Positions 1 to 13,300 of a stretch of 24,612 nucleotides of DNA are shown here, in pieces. The notes beneath the pieces were generated by a model, which was not told the DNA's origin, did not search any database, and saw only the letters and a list, made by a program, of their open reading frames with translations. The translations under genes and the position numbers were made by a program. Every line of letters starts with the position of its first letter. Position 1 is the first letter of the stretch. This stretch comes from Phoronis australis (taxonomy: Eukaryota; Phoronida; Phoronidae), in contig NMRA01000458.1 in assembly GCA_002633005.1 (NCBI GenBank), positions 272,260 through 296,871 on the forward strand, written 5' to 3'.

Positions 1-414
1 GATAAAATGAACCCATGCTAAGATGTCACGAATACTCACTGTGCATCTGGAGAATACACGCCAATATTAGACAATGCACACTCAGTTTGTGAAGGCTTTT
101 CCATTTCATATGTCGAAAAACATGAAACTATACTTTTATGAGCAGGAAAAATATGGCTGAACAAGCCTGTCCTTCAGGGAGAACTTGTGATATTCATATG
201 CTTGTAAAGATTACTTTCCTAGTTTCTTCGACCACGAATAACTCCTCAGAAGTCAGAAAGCTGTTACATTCACTCATTTAATTACGAGTCATGTACTTTA
301 CGTCATGTAAATCATCTGGTGCACAGAGAAGAATTTTGTCACTAAAAGTGGCAAAAGCATTCACACAACTAAAAGCAAATCAGAAATCATTTTAGAAAAA
401 CGTAGTTATGTGTC

Positions 415-450
415 AATTGACCAATAGGGCCTAAAATCTATTGGTTAATT
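415..450. repeat. Short inverted repeat (hairpin)
   Basis: AATTGACCAATAG (415-427) pairs with CTATTGGTTAATT (438-450), 12 of 13 positions, with a 10-nt loop. It contains the pentamer CCAAT on one arm and ATTGG on the other. No function is evident inside an intron. Confidence 0.6.
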
Positions 451-501
451 TGGAGCACATATGGGTAACATTAGCATTGTGTGTCGTTTTGCTTCTATTT
501 T

Positions 502-646
502 GGGGGGGTCATTTTAAAAGCATGATTTTGTCTGCTAACCTCAGTATGTTATGCATCAATTGATCTAAACGGTTAACTGTAAACCAAGTATATAACACAA
601 CAGTAGGGATCTGTATAATTTTATGCACAAAATGCTTGACCCCCCC
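502..646. repeat. Fold-back sequence with GGGGGGGTCA ends
   Basis: GGGGGGGTCA (502-511) and TGACCCCCCC (637-646) are perfect 10-bp inverted repeats. A second inner pair (AGCATGATTTTGT near 519-531 and ACAAAATGCT near 627-636) is also complementary with a 3-base gap. The 145-bp unit looks like a small non-autonomous inverted-repeat element, but I see no target duplication. Confidence 0.45.
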
Positions 647-932
647 ACTAACAGTGTTGTTTTTGTTACAGACGTTAGATTTGATTGGTTGCTTTACATT
701 GCCCTTGTGTTAGAATCTAAATGCATTTTAATGCACCGGTTGGCACGAGTTAAGGAACCACAGTGTGCCAATGAACAATTTACGAGCCAATGACAGTCCT
801 ACAATACATCCCTGCAAATGAAAGTTCCTTACTGAGCAAAAACTCAGTTATTGAACATAAGCCTACAAAATGGTAACGAATAAACACGAAGTTGAACAAA
901 AGTAATGGTTATTCAAATCTGATGTAACTAAC

Positions 933-1399
933 CTTTTTCCAATTTCAGTGCAGACAAACCATTCAATGAACTCCATCATAGCTTCCCCAAAGCCAGAACT
1001 CGCTTGCCCTGGTGTCAATTCAACACCCACTGCAACATTGTGTTCAATAATGTGAATAAAATCCTCTCGATTGTGAGCCGGTGGACACCAAATTTCCGTG
1101 AAGCGATTCCGTAGGGCAGGAGACAACTCCTTCTTTCCATAATCGCCCCCAGGATTCATGGTGGCGAAGATTCGAAAAGAGTCACCAGCTGTAACGAGCT
1201 CAATTTCGTCATTTTTGTCAACATTCCCGCCTTTTTCTGAAACTAGCAAAGTCCGTTCTGGCTCCAGTACACTGTTGAGTCGTTCGAGGACTGAGTCATC
1301 AGCCAATGAGATTTCATCAATCAGAAACATGGCTGAAGATTTCATGGCCAAGACTAAAGGCCCGTCACACCATTCAAACAGTTTTGTCTGACCAGTTTG
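933..1399 (-). CDS. MDN1: MDN1 exon a28: AAA4 Walker B, sensor 1, arginine finger
   Basis: 467 nt, the longest exon in view. It encodes QTGQTKLFEWCDGPLVLAMK, the Walker B strand MFLIDEISLADDSVLERLNS, the sensor-1 strand FRIFATMNPGGDYGKKELSP and ALRNRFTEIWCPP with the RNRF arginine finger. It closes with MEFIEWFVCTEIGKR, ending AAAAAG|GTTAGT. The next exon (VSIRDILSWVNF-like in the family) is not found in 1-932 and must lie outside the window. Confidence 0.97.
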
Positions 1400-4300
1400 C
1401 TGTAAGAAAATAAAGGACTGGGTTACATTCAATGTCAAATAGATTCTGAGAAGGTTTTAACAGTTTCAGATATAATTTCAGAAACTAGAATAGTTCAAAA
1501 TTTCAATGCTGAGTGTGATACAAGACGGGACAAACAATCAGGGTGATTGTAATTATTTATGAATAAGAGACATACAACAAAAGTTTCAAATTTATCATTT
1601 TTGACATCACGAAATCAAAGTGAGGATAACCACCTTTTACATGACAAATAAATTTAAAATAACCACAGAAAACACACACCACGCAGCAGACATTTTAGTA
1701 TATCAACAAAGAAAAGCGGAAATTAACCATAACATTTTTTTCTGAATACTACCTCATTTGTCTGACGTTGCCGTACAGGTCGCAGTCCTCCAAGGAAGTC
1801 AGCGCCTTCTGTATGCAGATGACAATTGACTGAGTACAACTTTGAATTGGCTAGGGCAGCGAACACTTGACATATCGTGGTCTTACCGCAACTGGAACAT
1901 TTAAATTAATATTACAAAAAAAAAACAAAAAAGCAGCAATGACCCACAAGCAAAACACATTTCTCAGGCATTTTGAACCTCACTGGAACAACCTCCTGCA
2001 AAGTACATTCAAATCTGAAACCCAAACTCTGCTAGCCTCAACCAGATTCATGCCACAGATAAAAGAAAAATCTTCAATGAGAAGGTTGACCACTATCCCC
2101 ATGTGACAATAGTCACAGGTGCTTCAACTAAACCAAATGTCAAAGATAACCATGTTTTCTCCTCACACCTCAATGCTCGATGAGTATTACCTAACCTTAC
2201 GTTGTTTCTATTAAATCTAGTTACAACAAAAAAGTTAAGTCCACAATGCCCTTCCCACTGGCCACAGTACCGTCACCAGCACCAGCACCAGCACCATCAC
2301 CATCACGTACCCAGTTTCGCCCACCAATAGCACCGGTTCACTGTACTTCACTGCTTGTCCCACCAACACCGCCAAACGCTGCATGCTCTTTGTCCACACC
2401 AGGTGACCAAAGCCTACAGGTGATTGCACAATGACATCATCCAAAATGGCCACCGAGGACGGCGATGTGTTTGAATGTCGTGTAAACAGGTTTTCTTCAC
2501 TGACTTTCCGTTTGATGTGTTTCTCAATGACCTCTTTAATCACAAGACATTCATCAGACTTGCGAACTCGCCCAGCGAGAAGAAGATAACCTGTACCAAA
2601 ATATTTAAATTAAGGATTAAACAATTCAGGTATCAGCTAAAAATTCTAAGAGTTAATCAGCTGCATATCAATATGGCATGTTTGCAAAAATCTTAACTTT
2701 TTGTATTTGCAGCAGTACAAAAAAGGTTAACAGCATCATTCTTTAAAATTGTAACTCAGCTAGTAACACTTGAAGTCATCCTCTTCCATTAAGAACATGG
2801 CCCAGACTACGACAGCCTTAATTCGAATTATTCTGGAGATTGATTTTATGCAATGAAATTGAGGTTTGTTATTACGAAGTGTGCATAAATTGCCAAATAA
2901 ATGCTCATATTTTGTTTTCATTTGTAATGCACAGTACCAAAAAATACATCACTCCAGTTTTGGTCGCCATGCAAGTGAGGTGAAATAAAGTCAAACAGAC
3001 ACATACATGAGGCACTGTGTGCATCATCTAAAGATTTTCAAGTTCATAAATGGCATTTTCTTCATAGACAACAAACCTTGATCAGCGATGTGTTGGTCCC
3101 AGTCATGAAACTTCTCTGTGCTACTGTTAGCTGCCTTGTGATAACGTTCGGCCCAGCGAAACAAGTCACGCAGAGTGATGAAGCCCTGTTTACCAGCAAA
3201 AATCCCTGAGCTACGCCGTCGAGTCTGAAAAATATTATACAGTAATAATCTGTCAGCCTTAACCAAACAACAACACCCACTCCAAACAACAACACCCACT
3301 CCAAACAACAACACCCACTCCAAACAATTCTGTTCAAAAGCTGAGCATTGTGAATCTGCAGTGCTTGCAATGTCCTTAACTCAGCATGGACACGAGGCAG
3401 AGCTAGGTCTAAAATGAAAATACTAGAATTACCATGTGTCAAGTGAAAGTGTATCTTGAATTAAAATTTAAGTGAAGTACAACCCAAAATTAATCAGACA
3501 AAATACCCTTTTTCCGTCATGATGGCTAAGTCTGTTGACAGTACATGTTACTGGCAAAATTCTAACTAGAGAATGGCTGAGCCACGTTACTAACTTTCCA
3601 GTTAATTCCCCTTCATCCTCAGTCGTCACAAAAGACTACGTCATGACGGGGAATTCCGGGGAATTTTGTCCGACAATTTAGGGTTTACACTCTAATTAAA
3701 TATGTAACTATTCATCACGGGCAAAAGTTGAGAAAAAAATAACTACCAAAAGAAGAAAGTGCGAGTTCAAGAGTTTTGTATAGCTATGACATGTACAACT
3801 TGTCAGTCTCTCTAGACATTTTTACATGCCCACAGTCAATCAGTGTACCTGCAACTCCAACATGACAGCCACCAGCTTCTTACTGTATGACATTGGCAGG
3901 TGACAGCGCTCATGAAGAATAGTCTCTAGTTCACCACTGGGCAGTTCATCAAAGTGAAGTTCCACAAAACGATTGCGAAATGCCCTCGACAATACCTATT
4001 GACAAACAACAAGTTCACGACATCATACGCAGAGAAAACTGCATTTTAAAAACAACACCAATGCTAGATAGCTTTGACTAGATAATTCCTTGTTTATGAC
4101 AACTCAACAATAATATAAGGTCAGACTCTGACAAAGTTCTCCTTAACTAAATCAGCAACTGCATGCTCACTACAGAATAGTTCCACATTGCCCAATGTAA
4201 CACTTTTAACACACAGTGGTTGAAATATTCTATTTGTTAACTTTGGACATGATTGCACTATTTCAACAAATAAAATGACTATTTTCAACAAATCATGATT

Positions 4301-7300
4301 GTTATAGAGAGTTTGCTGTTTGAAAAATGAAAATTACTTTGGAGTCTTACCTTTCTTCCACCATATTGGCCAGGTGGATTCTGGGTAGCAAACAACATGA
4401 ACTGTGGATGTGCCTTAACAGTTTCCTGTGTTTCTGGGATAAACAGCTCTCGATTGTCATCTAACAACTGCAATATAATGAAAATGGTGAATGGACTTCA
4501 GATGTAGTTGAATTTTAGGGTGTTGCTGGAAGGAATCACATGACTAAAAATTAAACCGATGGTCAAGTTTAATTCTGAAGAAAGCAACCAATGGTGGTCC
4601 TAAATAGAAACATGACTAGTTAAACTTCTAAAATCACAGCATATGCCCTTTACAACATCTTCAATAATTCTACTATTAATCAGGTACTGATATTCATTTC
4701 CACATGCCACATCATTTCAGCTCATTCACACCACATCATCATCAATAAATGTAAATGTGTATAGTAAAGAAACATACCCTATTCAGAGCTTCTAGCACAT
4801 CACTAGGGGCTAGGTTCAGTTCATCCAGAATTATCCAAGAACCTTTCCTCATCGCATCAACTAGAACACCTGCAATACACAACCAATTTATAGTATCCAT
4901 AAACAGCAATAAGGTAACCTTTACTCAGTGTTGGACACCATCTTGCATTTAAGATGACGTTGCTTCTGTTGTGTGAATTTATTTGGATCATTGATTTTAA
5001 GGAACTCCTTCAGTGATTCACAGAAATAAGGATAACATTTAATTATCCTTTTTTGCTTAATAGTCAAACTGATAGGATAAAGAAATAAACCATTTGACCG
5101 ATACCCATTTCCAGAACAAACTATGGACTAACATTTAGTAAATTCAAAATGACCGAAAATGCTAAACAATTACTCAGAGGCAGTCATTAGAGGCTTCGGC
5201 TTTAGCTATAGCAATACAGATAAATGCTAATACCTTTTTTAGTGAAAAACAGGTTCATGGGTTATAAAGCAACGTATGGTAAAATGTCATAAATTTCAGA
5301 CAAGACTAAGTGCCAATATTGACCTTTTTATTTTTCCAGATCTTCCAACATTACTATGAATGCTTGTATTTTCAAAATATTGTCTAACGGTAGCTATGCA
5401 GCAGAATTTAAAGACAGTAACGAACTAATTTGGTGCTACCTTCATTTAAAAATTGACAAACAAATGTTCACTTGTCAGCCATAATATGTCCTAAATTGAG
5501 ATTTTACCATGAACTCTACCAGGTCTTTACCCAGAAGCACATGACATATGTAATACTCACCCTCCTTAAACACTAGTTTTCCATTCTCGTCTGCTGCGTA
5601 CGATCCCACATACTCCTGCAAGTCTGTGTGCTCGTGGTTATTCACACGCACACACTGATTACCAGATGACTTTGCCAGCCATGTGACCAGACTGGTTTTA
5701 CCAACAGAGGTCTCTCCTTGCAGCAGTACAGGGTGCTTACTACAATTCAAATTATAAAGCATTTCATTGCATAAATGGGCAAAGTTGAACAAAACTGCGA
5801 ATTAAATATTAAGTAGAAGGAAAATATATTTCAATCTTCGACAATACAGTCTCTGCCAGAGTTTCAATGTAGGATTTGATTAAACCAAAATATCTTGGCC
5901 CAATGACCACCGATTTTGGCATGCTTAGGGTTATTAACTTTCATACGCAACATGATTGGGGTGAGCAAACCAATATGGCAGAAATTCAGCGAGAGCAAAA
6001 TTTTGCCATTTTTCATGATTTTCACAAGCTCATATCTATTAGCATACTAAGTGGTGGAAAATGAAAAGTATGCCAGTGAAATATTTAATTTTTCTTCTTT
6101 CTATTGATATCCATTACAAAAAAAATTGGGCATTAATGAGTATTTTTAAAAATTGAAGGAAAGCGAGCACTTCACAAATTTTTCACTCACTGGTAAATTC
6201 TTGTGATTTTCAGTAGGGGTCAAACTTTCAGCTGTTAAATGGCTGTTACTAAACAGATTTTAATGATATTTATATCAAACTGTTTGTTAAAAAATTCTGC
6301 TTTCAACCCTGAGTGTACACTTTTTATTAGTTGACAAAAAAATGACAAAATGTACTTTTATAATTTTCTGCCTCGCCACTCTCTCACCTGGAAAAATCTT
6401 GAAAGTGTACACTCAATGTCATAATCACCAATCATGTCCTAATCCATTCCTAATCAAATTTTTTCACTTTATCTCATCATTTCCATTTAGGAACACTTCT
6501 AAAAAGGTAACTTCAGTCATTTTTCAAGAACCATGTTGACCTTTCCAGGGTTCAAACTAAACTCGAACCTTATTGGTCAAATGTATTCAACAGAACCAGT
6601 CAAAACTTCTCTAAATTACTAAAAGTGGCCCAAACCTGGTGAAATATTTCCATTACAATAATATAGAACACTTTTAAAATTCAATTTACTTCAATTTTGG
6701 GGATAGAGTCATTTTTTCTATTTTCTTCAAAAATATTAATTTTTTTGTTACACTTTTACTACCTCGTGGTGGCACTGTGATCAGTTTCATTTTTAGAAAA
6801 TTACATAATTCACCAATATAAATGTTCAGTCAATGTTGCAGTGCATTAAAACATTTTAGAAGACAAATATGCTCTTTTTGGTTAGTTACCAACACAACAC
6901 CTCTCAGTTTCTATATTATTTGATAGGAATGAAATTGATTTAAAATTCGTTGAAATTTTAGGGTCCAGTTTAATTTTGTTTAATGTATTTATCATTTTTT
7001 GTCATTTGGTGTGCAACTTAAGATTGTGAAAACATTGATCTTACTTGGGGAAAAAAGATTAATTTACATAACTCCACAGGTTTTTAAATAAATAACGAAA
7101 TACTCTGAAAAAGACTACTTTTCTGGTTTTTGCTCATTTTGAATTCATTTGTTATGCAAATTTCATTTTTTAGAATTATTTCAAAATCTTTTGGAGCAAA
7201 AGAATTATGTTCACTAAACCATAGTAATTCTTGAAGTGTTTTGTCATTTTCAAGGTAAAAAGTTGCTCTCTTTTTAAAACATCACTTGTTCAACTTAGCT

Positions 7301-10300
7301 TCAGGGGCAAAAATGTCCTGTCACAAGTCGAATAAAAAGTCGATGGTGAATTTTTCAATTTTTGTTGTTCGTGTTCATGAAAAATATAATAATTTACGGT
7401 TTGGTGTTTATGCTATGTTGTTAACGTACATGCAAAAGACTCTCCATCTTGTTTTAAGAACAATATGAGCTATGGATTCCCAAATATAGATGTCTAAACT
7501 TTGCCATTTTCTGTGGCCTGAAATTTCTGGGTGCTGTTTGCTGAAAAAAGGGCCATTTTTGAGGCTCTAAAATTCAAATAACTCGAGAACCGCCGAACCG
7601 AAAAATTCAAAAAAGTTGTATAAACGGCATGTCTAAAGCTATCATTTAATACTCTTTTCAAGTGTTTCTGATGAAATTTATATTTGGGTTTGCTCACCCT
7701 AACATGATTATTGAATTTTCACGTGGAGCATTAAGTAAAGTTAGTGTCTTGAACTTAGTTTTACATTAAGGACTAATTTGCATTGAAGACATTTCGTTAA
7801 TCAAGATTCTACGACTAAGCAACATTACAAAAACTTACCCCCCTGCCACAACCCGGGCCAAGTCATGCAAGTTCGCTCTGACAGCAGGTGTCAGCACATA
7901 TCCCTCAGGCACAACAGGTTCATGACCACCAACTGGGATCCAATAGCCCTCAAACTGGAGATGTTTACCACCAGGGGGTGTTGGTAGTGTTTGTTTCAGC
8001 AAACCTTTAATGTTGGACTTTCCAATGACGTTGGTACAGATACTCTGCTTAACAATAGGGTGAGAGGCACGGTCCAACTGGGTGAGAAAGCTCAAGCAGA
8101 ACCCCTGCAAAAATAATCAAATTAACAACAATTCTAATTTTAGGCCATACCAGGAATTTTCACTTACAGGCAATCCCCAAATGTAGACAGGTGGCTTACT
8201 TTTGAAGTCAAAATTGAGAATTTCTACAGTTTGCAGGGTTTTCCAAAATGAACACTTTCAGCAAGCTTCAAACTGAAAAAGATTCATGAGAAACATGATA
8301 TTTTGGCTTAGCCACAAAATAAAGCTAATTATATCACAAACCCTATTAACTACTCGTATTGGCTCTCCTTTCCTGACAATGTTGCTTAAAAATGTTCCAT
8401 TTATTGCCCCCGTTTCCGTAAGTATGTCCATTCATTATAAACATGTCAAGAATTATACTTGGGGTACTGAGTATGAAAAAATCAGCATTTTTCCAAATGC
8501 AAGCCCTGAGATTTACCATCACAAATTACCAATGACAGAAGAAAACCAACAACAAAAAAAAGATTTTACATGACTGTACCACATTTACTTGATGACAATC
8601 TATGACTCACTGAGGGGCCCTACGGAAAGCAGAGCGAACTAATTTGGCTACCCTCATTGTAAATACTACATAAATAATTAATGTTAACTCAATCAAATTT
8701 TAAAAAATTCAAAGTTTAGTTTCACATAAAACAATAAGAAGTTGCACTTTCATTCAATTTGACATGTCAAAATGAAGTGTAAGGCATGCTTACCTCATAC
8801 AAAGACCTGGGAACACTACCACAGGGATTAGATGAACAGTACTGCAGGGCACGGCACAACGTTCGCAGGCTGTACAAAGAAAAATTGTGTAAACCAAAAG
8901 AGAACCAAGCACATGATTGAATAACTACTACAAGACTGATTTCACTTGAGAAGAGGTAAGCTACAAAAAAGACTGATTTCACTTGAGAAGAGGTAAGCTA
9001 CAAAAAAGACTGATTTCACTTGAGAAGAGGTAAGCTACAAAAAAAGACTGATTTCACTTGAGAAGAGGTAAGCTACAAAAAAGACTGATTTCACTTGAGA
9101 AGAGGTAAGTTACAAAAAAGACTGATTTCACTTGAGAAGAGGTAAGCTACAAAAAAGACTGATTTCACTTGAGGAGAGGTAAGCTACAAAAAAAAATCTT
9201 TGATGCGACGACTTCTAAAGACCAGGGTGGAACTGGTGTGAAGTTCAAACCTTTCCCAGTGTAGAGCAGTTAATTAACACTCATTAGAAGAGACCATTTT
9301 ATGGTCAATTTGTAAAATATCATCTATCATCATACAGTATCAATGTGGAAGCACTGGTAACTATCATGTAGAAACACAAGGAGTAACTAAACGTGCAATT
9401 AATAACAACTTGGCTGCAAAATGTGATGAGTATTTTGTGGGATCAGAGCCCCAACTATGGATAATACACAGAAAATATCAAAAGCCTTTATGCAGCGAGT
9501 GATGTAATAGTGAAAGTTGAATACTTAAACGACTGCAGTAATCGCATGACTTACAAACTGCATCCAGATTTTTTTTACATTTATTTCATTAATTCACTTA
9601 ATTTCAAAATTGAAGCACACTGTCAGGTAACATGCAAAACAATTATACATGGCAACAAATATTGAATGGCATGTTGAATTAAAATTTAAAATCTTCAAAA
9701 GGCCAAGTTATCTGTTCCCAATTGATAATTCCCTGGTCTAAGACCCCAAGAGAGGTTTGTAAATTGAAATTATCACCTTCGGGGCTAACACTGCGTGGAT
9801 GATAATTCCTCCAAATCATACTCAGGGTCTAGACAAAGAAACCAACAGCCTCTCCATGAAAAAATCTACATTCAATTAAAAGAACTGTACTTGTAAAAAA
9901 CCCACTTGAGCTGATTGGAAGCAAAGAGAGTGTAATTTTCGCCACAATTTGTTTGAAATCTTTTCCAAAGAAGCCGTTCGATAGCATACATGACGATTAT
10001 TTATTTAAGCAGTACGTTTAAGAAATAACAAGACCATGCTTATTACCAAGTTTAGACATAGGATTAAATGTGAAATTCCACGGCAACACAGGTATACTGG
10101 TCTCATGTAAACAAATATTCAACAAACCTGTAGTGTGGCCTATGTCCAGTGCCATCAGTCAGCTTCTTGACTGCCACATCTCGAATAGACAGGTAAAAGC
10201 GAACAATGCCGTCCACCTGGGATGCAGTGAGTGACAGTCCCTTTAGGTACTCGTTGACGAGGATCTTAAGGTCAGTCTCGCTGTCTAACTCATCAACAAA

Positions 10301-13300
10301 GAACTCTGTGAATCTAGGCAAGTGAAAAGAGTCATTGAATGATCACTGTCAAGGCCATTGAATTAGAAATCCTATATTTAACAAAATAAAAATATCAAAA
10401 TAAAAATAAATCAAGCGTTCTTGTTTAGCCTATCACGATAAATGTAAAGAAATACAACAAATAATGGAACTGCATCATGGAATGACACTTGAGGGTGAAA
10501 TTCTTGGTGTGATGTCACCGGCTTGGCTTCTAAACTAAGACAAGGTGTATCCTGAATATGTGGAACAGTGATTATTATGTAACATTATACAAAGCCCATC
10601 AATGGCAGTTACCTGTTCCTGATACCAGGTGGCAGGTCTTTCTTTCCAACATCAGTGGCAGGGTTCATGCAAGCAAACAGGCGAAAGTTTGGATGTCTTA
10701 CAATGGGTGTAGTATCCCTTTAATAAAATAAAACCAACCAATTTGGTTAAAGGCCAGGAAACATGATAAGATAACACTTACATTTTTGCCATGAAGTAAA
10801 TGCAACTAAGAATCAGCAAAAATTGTAGTATGAGTTTCTTTAAACATTCAAGAAGTTCTATGCCTTCACATATACCCTATAATAGGCGTAGAAACTTAAT
10901 GTCCGTTTTAGTACCAATTGAGTAAAAAGAAGTGCATGGAATTTTACCATTATCTGTATTATATCACAGGGTATCTGTGAAGGGGACTAATTGTACATTT
11001 CAATACATGTCACCACCAACGTCATCGATGATAGGATGTACTAATCATCTCTCCACACTTCTACTTCTGCAGCAAGAGACACAATGCACCTAGGCTACTG
11101 CTGCTTGTGGGTTATTGGTTTAGAGGACGTGCTTTGACTACAATTTTGATGCCAATTATCAGTTTAGTCACAAATGCATTCATTTTTTCCACACAAAATC
11201 TAGCAGAAGTCCAGCATCACAGAAAGCAAAATATGGAAGACTTTACCCCCTCTCAGTCAACACGACAGAACCAGCTGTACTCTCAAGGAGCCCACTAAGA
11301 CACTCAAGTGTCTCAGCCGAGGCCAGGTTCAGCTCATCAAGCAGAACCCAGTCACCAGTTTTCAGAGCTTTCACTAGTGTTCCCTGAAACACGTAAAAAT
11401 GTTGTATATTTACAATGTCATAAGTGATGGAGCAAAAGAAACTATTACCATATTTGTCGTAATAACCACCCATGCCCCTATAACTGCCCTCCACCCCACG
11501 CGTTTTCAAACTTAGCTAAAATAAGTGCCCAGCCCATGAACGTGTACGTGCAAAAATGCCTTACCTACAGTCCCAAAATTCTACAGTAACGTCATCAATT
11601 AATCAATAATATCTGACAGTCCTGAAAAAAATCATTGTGCGCAGAATTTGTAGACCGCGCGCCTCGCTGCTATGTCGGTATTTAGCCGTGACTATGCACT
11701 TCAAACATGCGCCATGCCTCAAAACGAACACAAAAGTTTTGCTGATCTTGCGAGGACCAATGGTCTGGCCTTTCAGAACAGACGTAGTGTACTTGTCTAC
11801 GGGATTGCTTTGTAGATATTTCCTGCTTTCAACAGGAATCCAAATTTCTTTGTACACGTGAAAACAGCGAATCGAAGACTAATAAAAAGCTTGGCCAGAG
11901 TAAAAAGCACGTGGTCAGGAAGCGCGCGCTACATACATGAACCTGTCATCAAAGACGTTATTAGTCGGGAACTATCCATTCATGAAACAGGTAGCGTAGC
12001 ATCGTTAAGAAATGAATAATGGCACTAATTTCCGAAAGTTTCTAATACTATTATTAAAAAATGTTTGTTATTTTTAAGAAGAATTGTTTGATTAACCATA
12101 ATTGGTGTTTTAAGTGAAATATCCGAAAAAATGACCACTGACAATGAATGCTTAGACACCCTTACACCGAAAAATAACTGTCACGTACGCATCCAGCCAC
12201 ACGGCGACTAATATGGGCCTTACCGACAAACGTTTTTAGCACGAGACCAGCAAGTGCTGAATGAAACACGCTCTGGTTTAGGCCTACTGCTTGTGCAAAT
12301 TTCCAGACATTTTTCTCATGTTGCCGATCACACATGTAGATGGCACGATATAGCACAGATTTGTATTTAAACCTGCTGTTAAACCAGACTCCATGGGAAC
12401 TTAAAAATCTTAGAGGCGCTACTTGGAAAACTTGAGGAAGATTTCAGGTAATTTGCTTAAGTCGAACCTGTTTTTTTATTCAAGCATTCAAGTCGCCATA
12501 TCGACGATTGCGAGGCAGTCAGTCCTCGAGTTTTTGGCCTGGGATTTCAGCACAATTTTCTGTAAAATGATGGTAACTTAGCAGCAAAGTTTGATAGCAA
12601 TGCAACACGGTTTTGTAGTAAGTCTTTCATAGATTACAGATACGTCACAGAGCGTAAATGTGATGAATCTTAGCTGACGATTTCTGAGACCGGTTTCAAC
12701 GGCCTTGGGTTAAAATAAGTGCCCCCCCCCTGAAACGAACTTTTCTAAGCGCCCTGGGTGGTTATTATGGCAAATACGGTAACACATTTTGATCTCGTTA
12801 GAATTTTTTTTAAATTTCTGTTTATAATATTGTAAATGATGTGACAAATTATGCATAATTAAAAATTGAAATAGATAATGTTATGTATATCACTGCTGAA
12901 GGAACAATACAATTATGGGATTTGGCTAAAGGAAAAACAGAATACAACACTCAACACTATTAATAGTCCACCTGATATCCAAACTAAAATTATCAAAACA
13001 ATTTGCCTAGATTCTAACACAAATATAGTAAAACGCAGTCAAAACCACAGCATAGTGGAGTAAGCCACCAAAAAAAATTAGTAAGAAATTAACGTCAATT
13101 GAGAACAAGGCAGATATTTTTGTACTCAGCGACCAGCACTCGATTACTTGGCAAGAAAGACCACTTTATACACTGACAGAGCTGTCAAACCATTACACAC
13201 GTAATCTGTAACCTTCATGTTAAAAATGTGTATTTTGCAAGTGAAAACTTGTAACTAAAAACGCAACATTACATAGCTCAGCTCGTCACATCAATGCCTT

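Larger units (their letters stand above)
1..932 (-). other. Partial MDN1 intron (3' side cut by window edge)
   Basis: This stretch follows the donor of exon a28. I found no segment on the minus strand resembling the next conserved midasin block, so it reads as intron. It contains a 13-bp palindromic arm pair (415-450) and a fold-back with G7/C7 ends (502-646), both listed separately. Confidence 0.8.

Noticed and set aside
1158-1391. Plus-strand ORF over exon a28
   Set aside because: It is the antisense shadow of the conserved AAA4 exon.
2235-2310. Read-through of exon a26 giving a Val/Met-rich tail
   Set aside because: The family continues CGKTT in the next exon and the join is phase-perfect, so this is intron.
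7494-7697. Minus-strand ORF near the right end of the transposon
   Set aside because: It is short, AT-driven and contains no transposase motif that I can see.
8932-9194. Regular 37-bp repeats that might suggest a CRISPR array
   Set aside because: Copies are head-to-tail with no unique spacers, in an intron of an animal gene.
11603-11857. Possible transposase fragment in the 11445-12782 element
   Set aside because: No catalytic motif or known domain could be recognised in the short frame.
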